Source: Lingula anatina
Taxonomy: Eukaryota; Brachiopoda; Lingulata; Lingulida; Lingulidae
Assembly (NCBI RefSeq): GCF_001039355.2
Contig: NW_019775957.1
Coordinates: 303,200-357,930, forward strand
Direction of reading: 5' to 3'
Length of the DNA stretch: 54,731 bases
Position numbers and translations under genes: made by a program. The notes beneath the pieces were generated by a model. The model made no database searches and had not been told where the DNA came from. It worked only from the letters and a program-made list of their open reading frames with translations. This document shows, piece by piece, positions 38,401-49,200 of this stretch (the stretch's first letter is position 1; each line of letters opens with the position of its first letter).

Positions 38401-39122
38401 GCTAACATTTAGATTTTAGAAACAAATGTTGATGATCATTGTAGTGTAGGAACCCAAAGGATATGCAGCAAGTGAAAAGCTGAATTGTTAGGTGGTGTTA
38501 CAGTTGATTAAACAGTAAATTTGATGACATGGATTTTTCAGTTATGGCTTTTCAAATTTAACATTGTTTTCATTTATGTAGTTATTTAACAGAATGTATA
38601 CAGCTTAATTGACAATGATTTGTGTTTCCAGGGCCTGATCTTCAGATTCCGCTTCCTCTTGCTGGTAACAGTTTTTTGTGCTGCCTTGACAGTGATTTTC
38701 TTTATTATCAGTCAAATCAGTGAGGCTCAGTGGAAATGGGGAGATGAGGGAGTCTCACTGGAGTACACTAGTGCTTTCTTCACAGGTAAGGAAATTGATG
38801 AAAAAATGCATAGTGATTATCATCAGGTTTGTCGTATCTGTATATTGTGATTGTTTGTTATAGAAAGTTACATGCCAGAATATTTTCTGATAAAAACTGT
38901 AGCAATAGTCGGGGTGTTTCAAAGTGTATCATTATGACAAAAGTAAGTCATTTTGATTTGGTGATGTTTAAACAAAAATACAATGGGATGTACAGTTAGT
39001 CTAAATCTTCATCACACTTGTCTCATGCAAGTATGTTAGTGGACCAATGTTTGAAGTATGGCTTTATATGTTTCAGGAGTATATGGAATGTGGAATATCT
39101 ATGTGTTCAGCCTCATGGTGCT
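32439..39122 (+). CDS. WLS: Wntless exons 1-12, second haplotype copy
   Basis: Exons: 32439-32544, 34568-34867, 35037-35152, 35582-35737, 36269-36405, 36674-36714, 37022-37149, 37595-37692, 37990-38053, 38251-38394, 38632-38785, and the first part of exon 12 at 39077-39122, where the contig ends. Exons 1-8 have lengths identical to those at 25119-30568, and exons 9-11 to those at 39401-40196. Exons 9-11 add membrane helices with [15 protein letters not shown], then [17 protein letters not shown] and [15 protein letters not shown]. Differences include silent changes, Glu/Asp in exon 11 and Ile/Val in exon 12. Three polymorphic insertions seen in the other haplotype are absent, and one 178-bp element is present only here. 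A gene model that joins this copy to exon 12 at 40485 and exon 13 would be full length but a haplotype chimera. Confidence 0.93.
35997..36174. mobile_element. 178-bp inverted-repeat MITE, polymorphic
   Basis: It begins CAGGGCTTGACATTAA and ends with its complement bar one base (TTAGTGTCAAGCCCTG). Absent from the other haplotype, where the site near 29,053 reads ataataactaaacacgat. The CAGGG ends resemble hAT elements, but no clean 8-bp target duplication is visible. The empty allele may carry an excision footprint, or the duplication has mutated. In WLS intron 4. Confidence 0.8.
37795..37802. other. Empty target site of the hAT-like element
   Basis: A single GTAGTAGC in the alternative haplotype. 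The same octamer flanks both halves of the element (30672-30679 and 39206-39213). Confidence 0.9.
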
Positions 39123-39123
39123 N
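39123..39123. other. Single-N contig join
   Basis: Follows a contig end inside WLS exon 12. The next base restarts inside the hAT-like element of WLS intron 8. Confidence 0.92.
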
Positions 39124-39205
39124 TAACTACATGGCCAGGCTGGTAACTTTTCAGAGTTACCTGCCCGGCGGTCTGGCTAGTAATTTCCTTGAATTTCATA
39201 CACTG
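39124..39205. mobile_element. hAT-like MITE, right half (cut by contig start)
   Basis: It starts in GC-rich sequence (GGCCAGGCTGGTAAC, CCTGCCCGGCGG) and ends ATTTCATACACTG, the exact complement of the left end at 30680. The 8-bp duplication GTAGTAGC follows at 39206-39213. The two halves belong to one insertion; an unknown middle may be missing. Confidence 0.87.
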
Positions 39206-39400
39206 GTAGTAGCCCATCTTAATTATGACTGTTTCATGTTTGATTTGGAAATGAAATTTGCAATTATAAATATACATATGATTTATGTTTCAAACACATG
39301 ATATGAGGAAATGATAAGTGATTCAGAGCTTCTCTGGTTACTCTGCACCCAGTTATTATTGCCCAAATATTCTTCACATTTTGTCTTCACTCTATTCTAG

Positions 39401-41086
39401 AGGTGTCCAGCTGGCCAACCCTTTCTACAGCATCTGGGTGACTGACACGGGAACTAAGTTGGGTGTATCCTTTATGAAAAAAACATTAAGGAAATAAAGA
39501 CAGAAAAAAGAAATTGCTCTCACAAAATGATGCAGTTTTATGTGTTGATGCTCATTAATATGTTGGTGAAATGATGTTGTGGAGGTATTGTCATATTTAT
39601 CTATAAAATCTTCAAAGATCTGTATGGCAGCTGTCATTTGTGCCTTAACTGTATGTTTTAGCTTGCTTTCATTTGCCTTGCTGGAATAGCTGCTTGTGTT
39701 TACTTCTTGTTCATGCTGTACATGCTGGTCATGGTGTTTATTAACATGAGAAGAAAGTCAACATCACTTCTACACTTCAGTAGCAGCAGAAGGAAATATT
39801 ACCAGGTAAGTGCTAAGATTTAGATTTTAGAAACAAATATTGATGATCATCGTAGTGTAGGAACCCAAGGGATATGCAGCAAGTGAAAAGCTGAATTGTT
39901 AGGTGGTGTTACAGTTGATTAAACAGTAAATTTGATGACATGGATTTTTCAGTTATGGCTTTTCAAATTTAACATTGTTTTCATTTATGTAGTTATTTAA
40001 CAGAATGTATACAGCTTAATTGACAATGATTTGTGTTTCCAGGGCCTGATCTTCAGATTCCGCTTCCTCTTGCTGGTTACAGTTTTTTGTGCTGCCTTGA
40101 CAGTGATTTTCTTTATTATCAGTCAAATCAGTGAGGCTCAATGGAAATGGGGAGATGATGGAGTCTCACTGGAGTACACTAGTGCTTTCTTCACAGGTAA
40201 GGAAATTGATGAAAAAATGCATAGTGATTATCATCAGGTTTGTCGTATCTGTATATTGTGATTGTTTGTTATAGAAAGTTACATGCCAGAATATTTTCTG
40301 ATAAAAACTGTAGCAATAGTCGGGGTGTTTCAAAGTGTATCATTATGACAAAAGTAAGTCATTTTGATTTGATGTTTAAACAAAAATACAATGGGATGTA
40401 CAGTTAGTCTAAATCTTCATCACACTTGTCTCATGCAAGTATGTTAGTGGACCAATGTTTGAAGTATGGCTTTATATGTTTCAGGAGTATATGGAATGTG
40501 GAATGTCTATGTGTTCAGCCTCATGGTGCTCTATGCACCATCCCACAAAGTTATAACATCAGCTGGAGGTGAGATATGCTCTATTATAATGTAGTGTAAT
40601 ATTGATTTGATAAAAGGGTCCTTTTTTGAGACTAGGTGGTTATGTTTAATTCAGCAGGTAAAGTAGGAGAGGGGTGGGGGCAGTGTTTGACTTCATGCTA
40701 GACATAGACTTTCTTTTTCTTGGATGAGTCCCATACACATAAATATTGCAGTAAAGGGAATCTTATACCCAACAGGCTGCTAAGGAGGCTTTATTTCTAC
40801 CTGATTATTAATGTCCCTAAATTAGAAACTGGTAATAAAAAATTGATTTAAGTAGGTTTTCACTTATATGTTATGCTTGATATAAGATAACAGCATATAA
40901 TAAAGGTATGTCTTGATATCATTTGAAATATTGTGTACTTGCACAAAAAAAAACTCAGTGTAAAAATACTTTCCAGGAGAAGATGAAGATGAGGATGAAG
41001 ATGTCATCCACCTGACTCCACTTACGTCTGAGGCCTCCACATCTTCTGCCCTGGCCTCTCTGGCAAGGAAGGCCACTGTTGATTAG
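39401..41086 (+). CDS. WLS: Wntless exons 9-13 with stop
   Basis: Completes the gene begun at 25119: exons 39401-39464, 39662-39805, 40043-40196, 40485-40568 and 40977-41086 (TAG). Added to exons 1-8 the coding sequence is 1,638 nt, or 545 residues, against about 541 in human WLS. Exon 11 carries the conserved [14 protein letters not shown] segment and exon 12 [20 protein letters not shown], the last membrane helix. The cytosolic tail in exon 13 opens with an acidic run ([10 protein letters not shown]) and ends ARKATVD, which differs from vertebrate tails. The exon 8/9 junction phase (AA|A) matches. Confidence 0.94.
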
Positions 41087-41990
41087 GTGGACAGGAAGAT
41101 GCATTAATCATAAGGCACACTGGATGTTAGAGACTGATAGGAATATTGGAACCAAGATCTGTGTCATACTTGCATTATAAACATAACATTGCTGACACTT
41201 TTATATATATTATGATATTTCATTTATTCACAGAGTGGGTGTCTTCACTCTGGCATTTAAATGAGCTGCAGTATTTTAATTCACTATGCCAGTTATATTT
41301 ATCATGCCATGTCATGCCTGCTCAGCAAGGTTTCTAGTACCATAGTATTATATTATATTGTATAACAAGACACTGTTTAATGTGAGAGAAAAATAAGAAA
41401 TCCTCTAATTCTGTTAATCCCACCAAATATGTATTAAGGTTATGGTGCTATAGCATCCCAACGCTGTTGTCCACGTTGTCTAAAATGTATTATATTTTAT
41501 GAAGAGAAGATGTTCAAGGATGTTTATGAAAATCAATAGGCAAACAACCAGCTTGAAATTTCATGTATCACACTTGTGCGTAAGAAAGGTGACTCAGTAT
41601 GGACTCTTTCCTAATATAGTTAATCATTGCTTCATTTAAATAACTGCATCTATATTTAAGTGTGTAGAAAAACCATTTGGTTATTTTGTACAAATGTTTT
41701 CCATTCAAATTCCATGACATTTTTATCAAATGACAATTTAGTTGCGTGTTATTAGCTAAAATAGTTTCTTGATATTTGTGTGATATTTATTTCAGTAGAA
41801 TGTGCAATATTTTACCTGCAGTAGTGTGTAGTTTTTTTAAAGATTAGGCCAACGAAATGTACTTAATGTTTTAAAATGCCTGTAGGGCGTTTCCAAAGAT
41901 TTACTTTACAGAATCTTGAGGAAGGATTTATTCTTTGGAAGCTTTTTATTTAGAGAACAATAAATACTTTTGAACAAATATATGCTTCTT
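41087..41990 (+). other. WLS 3' UTR
   Basis: AT-rich transcribed tail without coding potential. The first convincing poly(A) signal is AATAAA at 41959-41964, about 870 bp after the stop. Earlier sequence shows no competing gene. Confidence 0.6.
41959..41964 (+). terminator. WLS polyadenylation signal
   Basis: AATAAA followed by TG-rich sequence (tatgcttctttgttg), which is a plausible downstream element. Confidence 0.6.
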
Positions 41991-42569
41991 TGTTGTTTTC
42001 TTTCATTCTTCTTTTGGGAGAGGGAGAATTTTGGTTTAACAGTTATCCGATTTCTCTGCCAGCTAAAATTCTCTGCGAGATAAGAAAACGGGTACGTCTA
42101 TTTACACATTACGTATTAATACTTTGAAAACTATAACATCTGGCAATGATTGCCTTTCGCGATTAATGATCAACCAGCCATCTCATAGTATGATCTTTTT
42201 CAAGGCTATTATGACTTGAGCCTCTTAGGAAATTAAAAATGTCAAATTTGACCACCTATGATCTAAAACATTAATATACTAGCCAATAATTAGAGTTGTT
42301 TTAGAATAAACTTCACCTGTATGGGGACAGGGTCTTGCAGCTGAATGATTTGAATTCATCTGAAAAGAGATCTTAGAGAATAATTTACCCAGGTTCAAGT
42401 TACACCGATGTCCTTTAGGCCGGTAACCTCCCCACCCTGAGGGAGAGGAGGGATACTTAAAAAAATTAATTCTGATCTGAAAAGTAAGGCCGTTTGCTCT
42501 GGTAAAAGAAATGTGAGAAAGGGAGGACATCTAGTTTGTGATACCAAAAGTGAAAAGAGAACCCTTAAA

Positions 42570-43170
42570 ATATCTTATTTAACTGCTTCCAGTAAGAGAG
42601 AGAATTTTATTTAGAATTTTATGTGTCATTTTTAAAGCAGTCACTGGGAATAAACCACTTTATATCTCAGAACTTATGAAGCAACATCAGCATGGAAGAG
42701 TTACCAGGTCTTCAACTTTTAGTCATTTACTTTTAGAACACAGTGTCTTAGAGAAAAAAGCTGGTAAATTTTACGGTGAAAGGGCATTTATGATATATGC
42801 ACCCAAAGTTTGGAACACCTTACCCTCTGAAATACGAGCAGCAGGTGACATAGATACTTTTAAAAAGCTTTTGAAAACTCATATTTTTAGAATAGCCTAT
42901 CAGTAACTATCATATAGTTAATTTTAGTTTTTAATAAGGTGTACTGTAATTTTATGATTAATTTTAAATGTTGTCACTTTAGGTTCTTATCATTTTAGAA
43001 TATGAATAATTGGTTCTTTAAATTAGTTCTTAGTCCTTTAAAATTGTAATGTGTTCTTATATTAGTATTGTGCTATTTAGCTCTTTTAAGTGAATGTTGT
43101 AAGGCGCATTGAGATTTTTAATGGAATGCGCCATAGAAAAATAAATTATTATTATTATTATTAATTATTA
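42570..43170 (+). mobile_element. 5'-truncated LINE, reverse transcriptase C-terminus and 3' tail
   Basis: An open frame running to the stop at 42906 encodes LPVRERILFRIL, then VIFKAVTGNKPLY, then GERAFMIYAPKVWNTLPSEI and FKKLLKTHIF. This is the standard end of CR1/Jockey/L2-like reverse transcriptase proteins (thumb region after the catalytic core). An AT-rich 3' UTR follows. It contains a small hairpin made by AAGGCGCATTGAG and AATGCGCCATAG and ends in (ATT)n at about 43,143-43,170. The 5' part of the element is missing. Confidence 0.82.
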
Positions 43171-43194
43171 TTAACTCACAACCTTAAAGAAATT

Positions 43195-43432
43195 TTAAGA
43201 TATTAGTATGGTTTAAAGCCTTTATTAACTGATAACATCATTTTATGACTTGATGCGTCATGTCATATTTTCACACATTTGAACATTTATCTATGTATTT
43301 TTACTATTACTATTATCATTGCTGCTATTACCTTTGAATGATATATACATTTGAATGCATTTAAAATTGTAAAAATTCAACCTAAGGGCTGTAATTGTAG
43401 AAATAAATAATAATTATTATTATTATATTTGA
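43195..43432 (+). mobile_element. Possible second LINE 3' tail
   Basis: An AT-rich segment ending AAGGGCTGTAATTGTAGAAATAAATAATAATTATTATTATT, which looks like a LINE 3' terminus with an (ATT)n tail. No coding remnant, so the assignment is weak. Confidence 0.35.
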
Positions 43433-44880
43433 GAAGACAATTTAGCCTGTTTTTATGTTCAAATGATCAAGATTATCTTAACACAAAGATAAGATCAAAG
43501 ATAAGCATCAAATCGAAGTGTCTGGACACCTGATTGGCCAGTGGGACAAATAATGGTATAGTCTGAAAGAAAATTAAATAAATTCAAACGACTTAACAGA
43601 TCTCATCCATCCGGTCCTTGCTTATGTTTCACCAATGATGGTTTTAATCAATTTAAAACTTATATGTGCCTACTTATTAGCGTAATGGACTTACAAGTAC
43701 AATATATAGTTATCAATGTCAAAACTCGCTGTTTATCTAGATGGATATGCCAATACTTCCAATTTCAAAATCGCTGAAAGTTAGGGCCTCACTACTACCC
43801 CATTACCTGACAATGTATTATAGCCAGTATCAACTTGCAGTATCCGCTTGCAAATTTGAAGAATCGATTATCTCAAAAGCTTCGAAAGAAGCCGCCATCA
43901 GAATGAAGACATGCTATTCGGATTGTTGCTTTTATCTTTTATCGTAGTTCATCTATGATCTTGGTCAAAGTCAGTCCAATATCTTTCTAATATATGCCAA
44001 TCCTCTATTTTGTTTATAAACAGAGAGTATAAGCCGGCGGGCTGCAGTCTTTTATAACTGTCCATCCCGTCAGGTTTTTATAGATTTGGGTCAAACGTAT
44101 GAGCTCCCGCTGAAGCATGTTGAGACGCACTGTTTTTATAAAAGATCTTGTTTTTAAAGCTTTTATCAGGCATTAGTTTCCTTGTAATTTAAGTATGTTT
44201 CCATTTCTTTCACCGGGTTCAAATGGTAATCTGCCAAAAATATTTAGATTAAAATAAGTTGTATACACCTTAAAATAAGTGAATCTGCCTTAAATCGGCT
44301 TGTTTCACTTAGCAAAGATGCTGACTCTGGAAATTTAGGCGCATTCATTTTGTTTGGTATAGGTTCTCGCTGTTTCAGGCAATGTTTTATTGTTAATAAC
44401 ATGTTAAGCAATAGAACTAAACGACAGTGTTGGTAAGTTAGTACTTATGACATTGATATCGTTAAGTAATAGCGATAGAGAAAAGATCAAGGTCGTGCTG
44501 GAATAATAAGGACGAGATAATGAAGTGAAAGCCTGTCTGTTTGAAAAGCGCAGACCTCCAGAAGAAAAAAATTCTTCTCTCTGCACGAATTCTTTGTTAT
44601 ATAAAAATTCAGTGGATATGATGGGAGACTAGAAAACAAAACATTGGAATTTTGAGGTAAATAAAGTTTTACATTCACTTAGTTAATTTCAGACTGCACC
44701 ATTATTTGTCCCCGTGATCAATCAGCAGGTGTCCATCAACTCTGCCAGACACTTGATTGTAACACTTACCTTTGTGTTAAGATAATCGTAATCATCTAAA
44801 CATACAGACCGACTAAGAAGTCACACAAAATCAACAGTGTTATCAAGTGGTTTATACGTCACTTAATAAATGTTTCAAGT
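43433..44880. other. Intergenic sequence, nothing recognised
   Basis: AT-rich, with short open frames that have no family pattern and no codon bias. No tRNA, rRNA or clear repeat was seen. Confidence 0.5.
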
Positions 44881-44885
44881 GCCGC

Positions 44886-44991
44886 TATATAAGTATCAAT
44901 AGGTATAACTAGGACTGACTGGGTGAAGTTATATTTCCAGCGCGGTGCACCTACGATCCACTTGTGCCCGATTTGAAGAGTATCCCCAAAA
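44886..44991 (+). promoter_or_regulatory. Candidate promoter and 5' UTR exon of the MNNL-DSL-mucin gene
   Basis: A TATA-like TATATAAG at 44886-44893 is followed about 30 bp later by sequence ending in a good donor (cccaaaag|gtaaatg after 44991). This would be a non-coding first exon splicing to the exon with the start codon near 46,192. It is an inference from signals only. Confidence 0.35.
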
Positions 44992-45113
44992 GGTAAATGA
45001 GGTTATATATATGGAAAGTAGGTAATGTCTCTTATATACTTTTTCTTACTATTTTGTAATGATAACTGCCCCTATTAATGCACTTAATCATTAATATCAA
45101 AATTTGTTACTTT

Positions 45114-45328
45114 GACCCCATTCCCACAGATTTTAGATCGATCTATCCCTTTAGGGAGTATCACTAGATAACTGTCAGCTTAGCCGGCTTAAATGCCTGT
45201 CCCGCCTACTAAAAGCTGCAAGAGGGTAATTAACTACCTTGCGCGCTCGGCTGACAGCAATTTAGCGTGAACCCCCAGGGAGTTAGGTCGATCTAGATGG
45301 ATCGATCTAAATCTATGGGAATGCACTC
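45114..45328. mobile_element. 215-bp inverted-repeat element, family member 2
   Basis: Full-length relative of 26195-26408. The ends GACCCCATTCCCACAGATTT and the complement of its right end (GAGTGCATTCCCATAGATTT) are imperfect inverted repeats continuing into TTAGATCGATC. It is flanked by TTT on both sides, possibly a 3-bp target duplication. No ORF. Lies in the probable first intron of the MNNL-DSL-mucin gene. Confidence 0.8.
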
Positions 45329-46207
45329 TTTGATTCTGAGTTAAACCCACATACATGTACTACACTTGTCAAAAAGTCACATATAAAATGTGAGATATTT
45401 TAAGGTTTCTAATAGCATTTACACAATGCAAAATCCACAGGTATATATTTTGAATTAGTTTCCAGAAGTTTCAAGAAAGTGGTTCAATGTCATATATATA
45501 TATATATATATATTGACAAATTGTCTGAAAAAAGGAGCTAAGCTCAGTTTGCAGGGAGTGGGTTTATTCTATGTTTTTACTTTTCAATGTTACACTATCT
45601 ACAGCGAAGTATGGAAAATTTATCTTAAAATTAGATTCAGTTCATATATCCTGTCAATAATTAAAACGACCTTGAATATAGGGTATCGCTGTTACGGTGC
45701 CAAACCCTTGATTAACACTGTCGGAGTACTTGATCCAATTAATACAAATACTAATCTGAAAACTTACATTCTGAGAGACTACAAGAGCACTTATGGTTTC
45801 TAGTGTTTCAAGAGAGCATGGGTTTTGGTATAATATCGGGTACTTTTTTATCTCCTGACAATTTTGATACCAATTATTTAAATAATTAAAAGAGTAAACT
45901 TGCAAATTTTATTGTGGATTATGACAGGAAAACAATTCAACAGGCATTTATAGGAATGGATTTGAAACTGAGACGTGACTATTCATCTTTAACAGGTTTT
46001 CGAATAGATGGAGGGTTAATTTTCTGACCGGTAGTTGATGTACATATACATCTACATGTAAAAGTATCATTGGTATGCTATATATGTCTTTTAACCAAGT
46101 AAATATTAAAAATAACGTTGTTATATTGCAGTTTATTCGTGCTGTGTATGTACGTGATGTAAATGAGGACAAAGGAATTGAAGCAATTCAGTAGAATAAC
46201 CTTTCTG

Positions 46208-49200
46208 ATGAAGAACACTGTATTGCTTGTCATTTGGCTTGAGGTATGTGTTGTAAACTGCTCTTGTATAACTGAGATCAATCATTTCATTTAACAACAT
46301 TACTTGCCTGCAGTTTGAAATTTTAGGGTAACGTCAACCTTGGAAAGTAGTGTCATTTGGCAATCCCTATTTAATTTTTTGTTGCTTAGTCTACGAGGGC
46401 ATTTAAAAGAATGCGATGCCTGGCCAAATACTATGTATCTCGCTAATCTCATAGACCTTGCCCTATATTATTTCAAATTAACTAAATTGTTTTCCGAGGG
46501 TGGCGTTGTCATTGAAGCAAAGTAAGTAAGATGTCAGGGAAATATCAGTATAATAAAACAAAACAATTTTCCAGATGCTTTGGGTGAGAAAAGTGTCATC
46601 GTTTGAGACCCCAGCTGCAGGGTCCGGTACTCTCTCGGTGAAACTTATACAGTTTGAGAACGAAAACGGGTTGAAATACGACAAAACAAAATGTGATACC
46701 AGTTTTTTCCCACAACCTTGTTTACATGCCTTTATAATAAAAATCACTATACCAAGTGGGTAAGTGACAATGAATGAAGCCAGTTTTGGCATTCTACTTT
46801 CAGTGAAAACATAAGTGGTCGAAAAATAGGCATTAAAGACAAACTCAAGTTGTATGTTTGATCTTTATATCAAGTAATTTTGTTCACAACGTAAAATTTG
46901 TCACGCATGACAGAAATTTATCGAATCGAATGACAAATGATTAAGACAACAAATGTATTTGAAAAATATTTTTAGTCAAGCTTTTAAGATATAATTGGTA
47001 GATTTTATTATTTTGAGACACATCATATCAATAATTTTAATTTCTGAGTCTTTTTTGACAGTCACTAGATGCATTCTTCACTAAGTAATAACTTGCTTGT
47101 TCTCTTTTTTTTTTCAATTTTCCGTGTAGTTGTAGTGGTTTGGTATGTTCACGTACCGTAGAGTCTAAGGAATACACAGGCAATATTGTGTTATTTGGAC
47201 AGTATCTAGACGATGGCAAAAAAGAACAAAATCCTTTTCAAGTGTCCTTCACAAATTGGCCGGTAAGTGATTTAGAATATTATTAAATTAATGTTTGGCT
47301 GAAATGGGAAGTAACACGCGCGTGCACATACACACCGCTGACACACACATCGGGATCATGACGGTCAGTATACTCTTATTTCAGGGTGAATTTTCGTTGG
47401 AAGTGACTGTGTACCACAAAAAGGCATCTCTTGGGGACAAGGACAATCTGGTCGATAAATATATAGAATCCGATGTTAAACTGAATGCCAGGAATACGAC
47501 ACATGTGACGCTTATAGGGAAAACTATTAAAACTAGGTAATACAACAAATATTCATGTTTTTTAAAACAACAGATAATAGCGTGCTTATGTCACTTATGT
47601 AAAAATATACGTTAGAGTATGCTTTTTGTTAGTATGTACATTGGTAATCTTCGACCAACTTTCAAATGTTTACAAAATATTTCTAACATCGTTAATAATT
47701 TTTACTGTCTGTTGATGTATACTGCCCTTACGCGACATCAGATGAAAAAACTTGACGCTTTTTTAGCATAGTAAAAGAGCTTTCCTTTTTTTCTTTGATA
47801 TTATAACAGTTTAAACGTCCAGTTCAACGTGAGCTGTAGCCCAGGGCTGTATGGTCCAAGGTGTATGTGCAAACCCATATCTTCTCTCCATATTTGTACA
47901 GACAACGGAAAACTATCCTGTAGAAAAGGCTACGTTAAATCTGGGAACAACTGCGTACCAATAACAACTTCTCTGGAAACAACCACAACAACAGGAGCAG
48001 AAACTAGGACAACACAATCAGAAACAATCAGGACTAAAACGGAACCAACATTTGTAACAGACACACCGAACTTGTATACACGTGCTACCACGACAGGTAC
48101 TACAGAAATACCCTATTTACTGAGCACGTTGGGTATAAAAATGGATTCTACAACAAAACAGGAACCAAGCGCAGGAACTGAAACGACAACAATTCACACA
48201 AAGGAGGAAAGTACCAAAGACACAACTAGTGCTAATGTAGTATTCGTATCTTCAGCAGGGACACTGCACAATCATAAGATATTCTCGAGTTATCCAACAC
48301 TGAAAGACACTGACAAAAAGTTTACTGTAAATACTGAACATGTCACTTTGAAATCCGAAACGAGTCAGCCCACGAGTAGCAGTGCACTCAGTTACACCAC
48401 AGAGGAAATGGCACGTACTCCGACAGCAAATAATGCAACTTTAATATCCGAATTCAAAACCACAACAGCGGCATTGGAGTTAATAACTTCGAGAACGACC
48501 GACGAGAATTCGATATCGAAGACTACAGCAGCAGAACTAAAAACAACTTTTCCACCCACAAACCTATTTACACTTTCTCAGGCAAGGTCCACAGTCTTAC
48601 AAGAGTCTACCTTACGTTCACAAATGGGGAATGAAGCAAATTTTACCTCTGTACCAACATCTGATCCTCCAACAACAGAAACATTGACGATTACGCTGGC
48701 ACCGACCATGTCATTTAAAATTTCATCAAAATTTGTAGAACAAACTACGATGTCGCAAAAACTCGTCACACTGCAATCTTCTAGGACAACTCAGTCAGTG
48801 TCTGTGTCTAGATCAACTGAGTCAACGACTGCAGCAGCGAATGAACTTAGCACGCGTTTACAACTGGGAAATGAAGAAAATTACAGCACTGCTCAAACAA
48901 GTGATGCACCAATAACAGTGACATTACCCACTGTGATGTCTGCGTCAGTGACACGTGAAGCTACGGAAAAATCTATGAAACCGACTACAACGTCGGAAGA
49001 ACTCGTCACAGTGCCAGTGATATCCACACAGGCGAGGTATTTTCCTTCGTCCACCCAATTAAGGCTAGCAACAACAGCGTGGTCAAAACTTTCAACAAAA
49101 GCACCCCGAATGTCTTTACATACGGCGGCTGTTTCAACTGCAAAGCAAGCTTTCACATTTTCCTACTATAGGCCTACAAAAGATAGAATGAATTCGAGAC

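Noticed and set aside
41146-41337. A small + strand gene after WLS
   Set aside because: It lies in the WLS 3' UTR, is AT-biased and has no recognised pattern.
46340-46525. An additional exon of the MNNL-DSL-mucin gene (ends in a good gtaagt donor)
   Set aside because: Its phase (2) does not fit the phase-0 MNNL exon at 46575, and it shows no conserved motif; it could at most be an alternative 5' exon.
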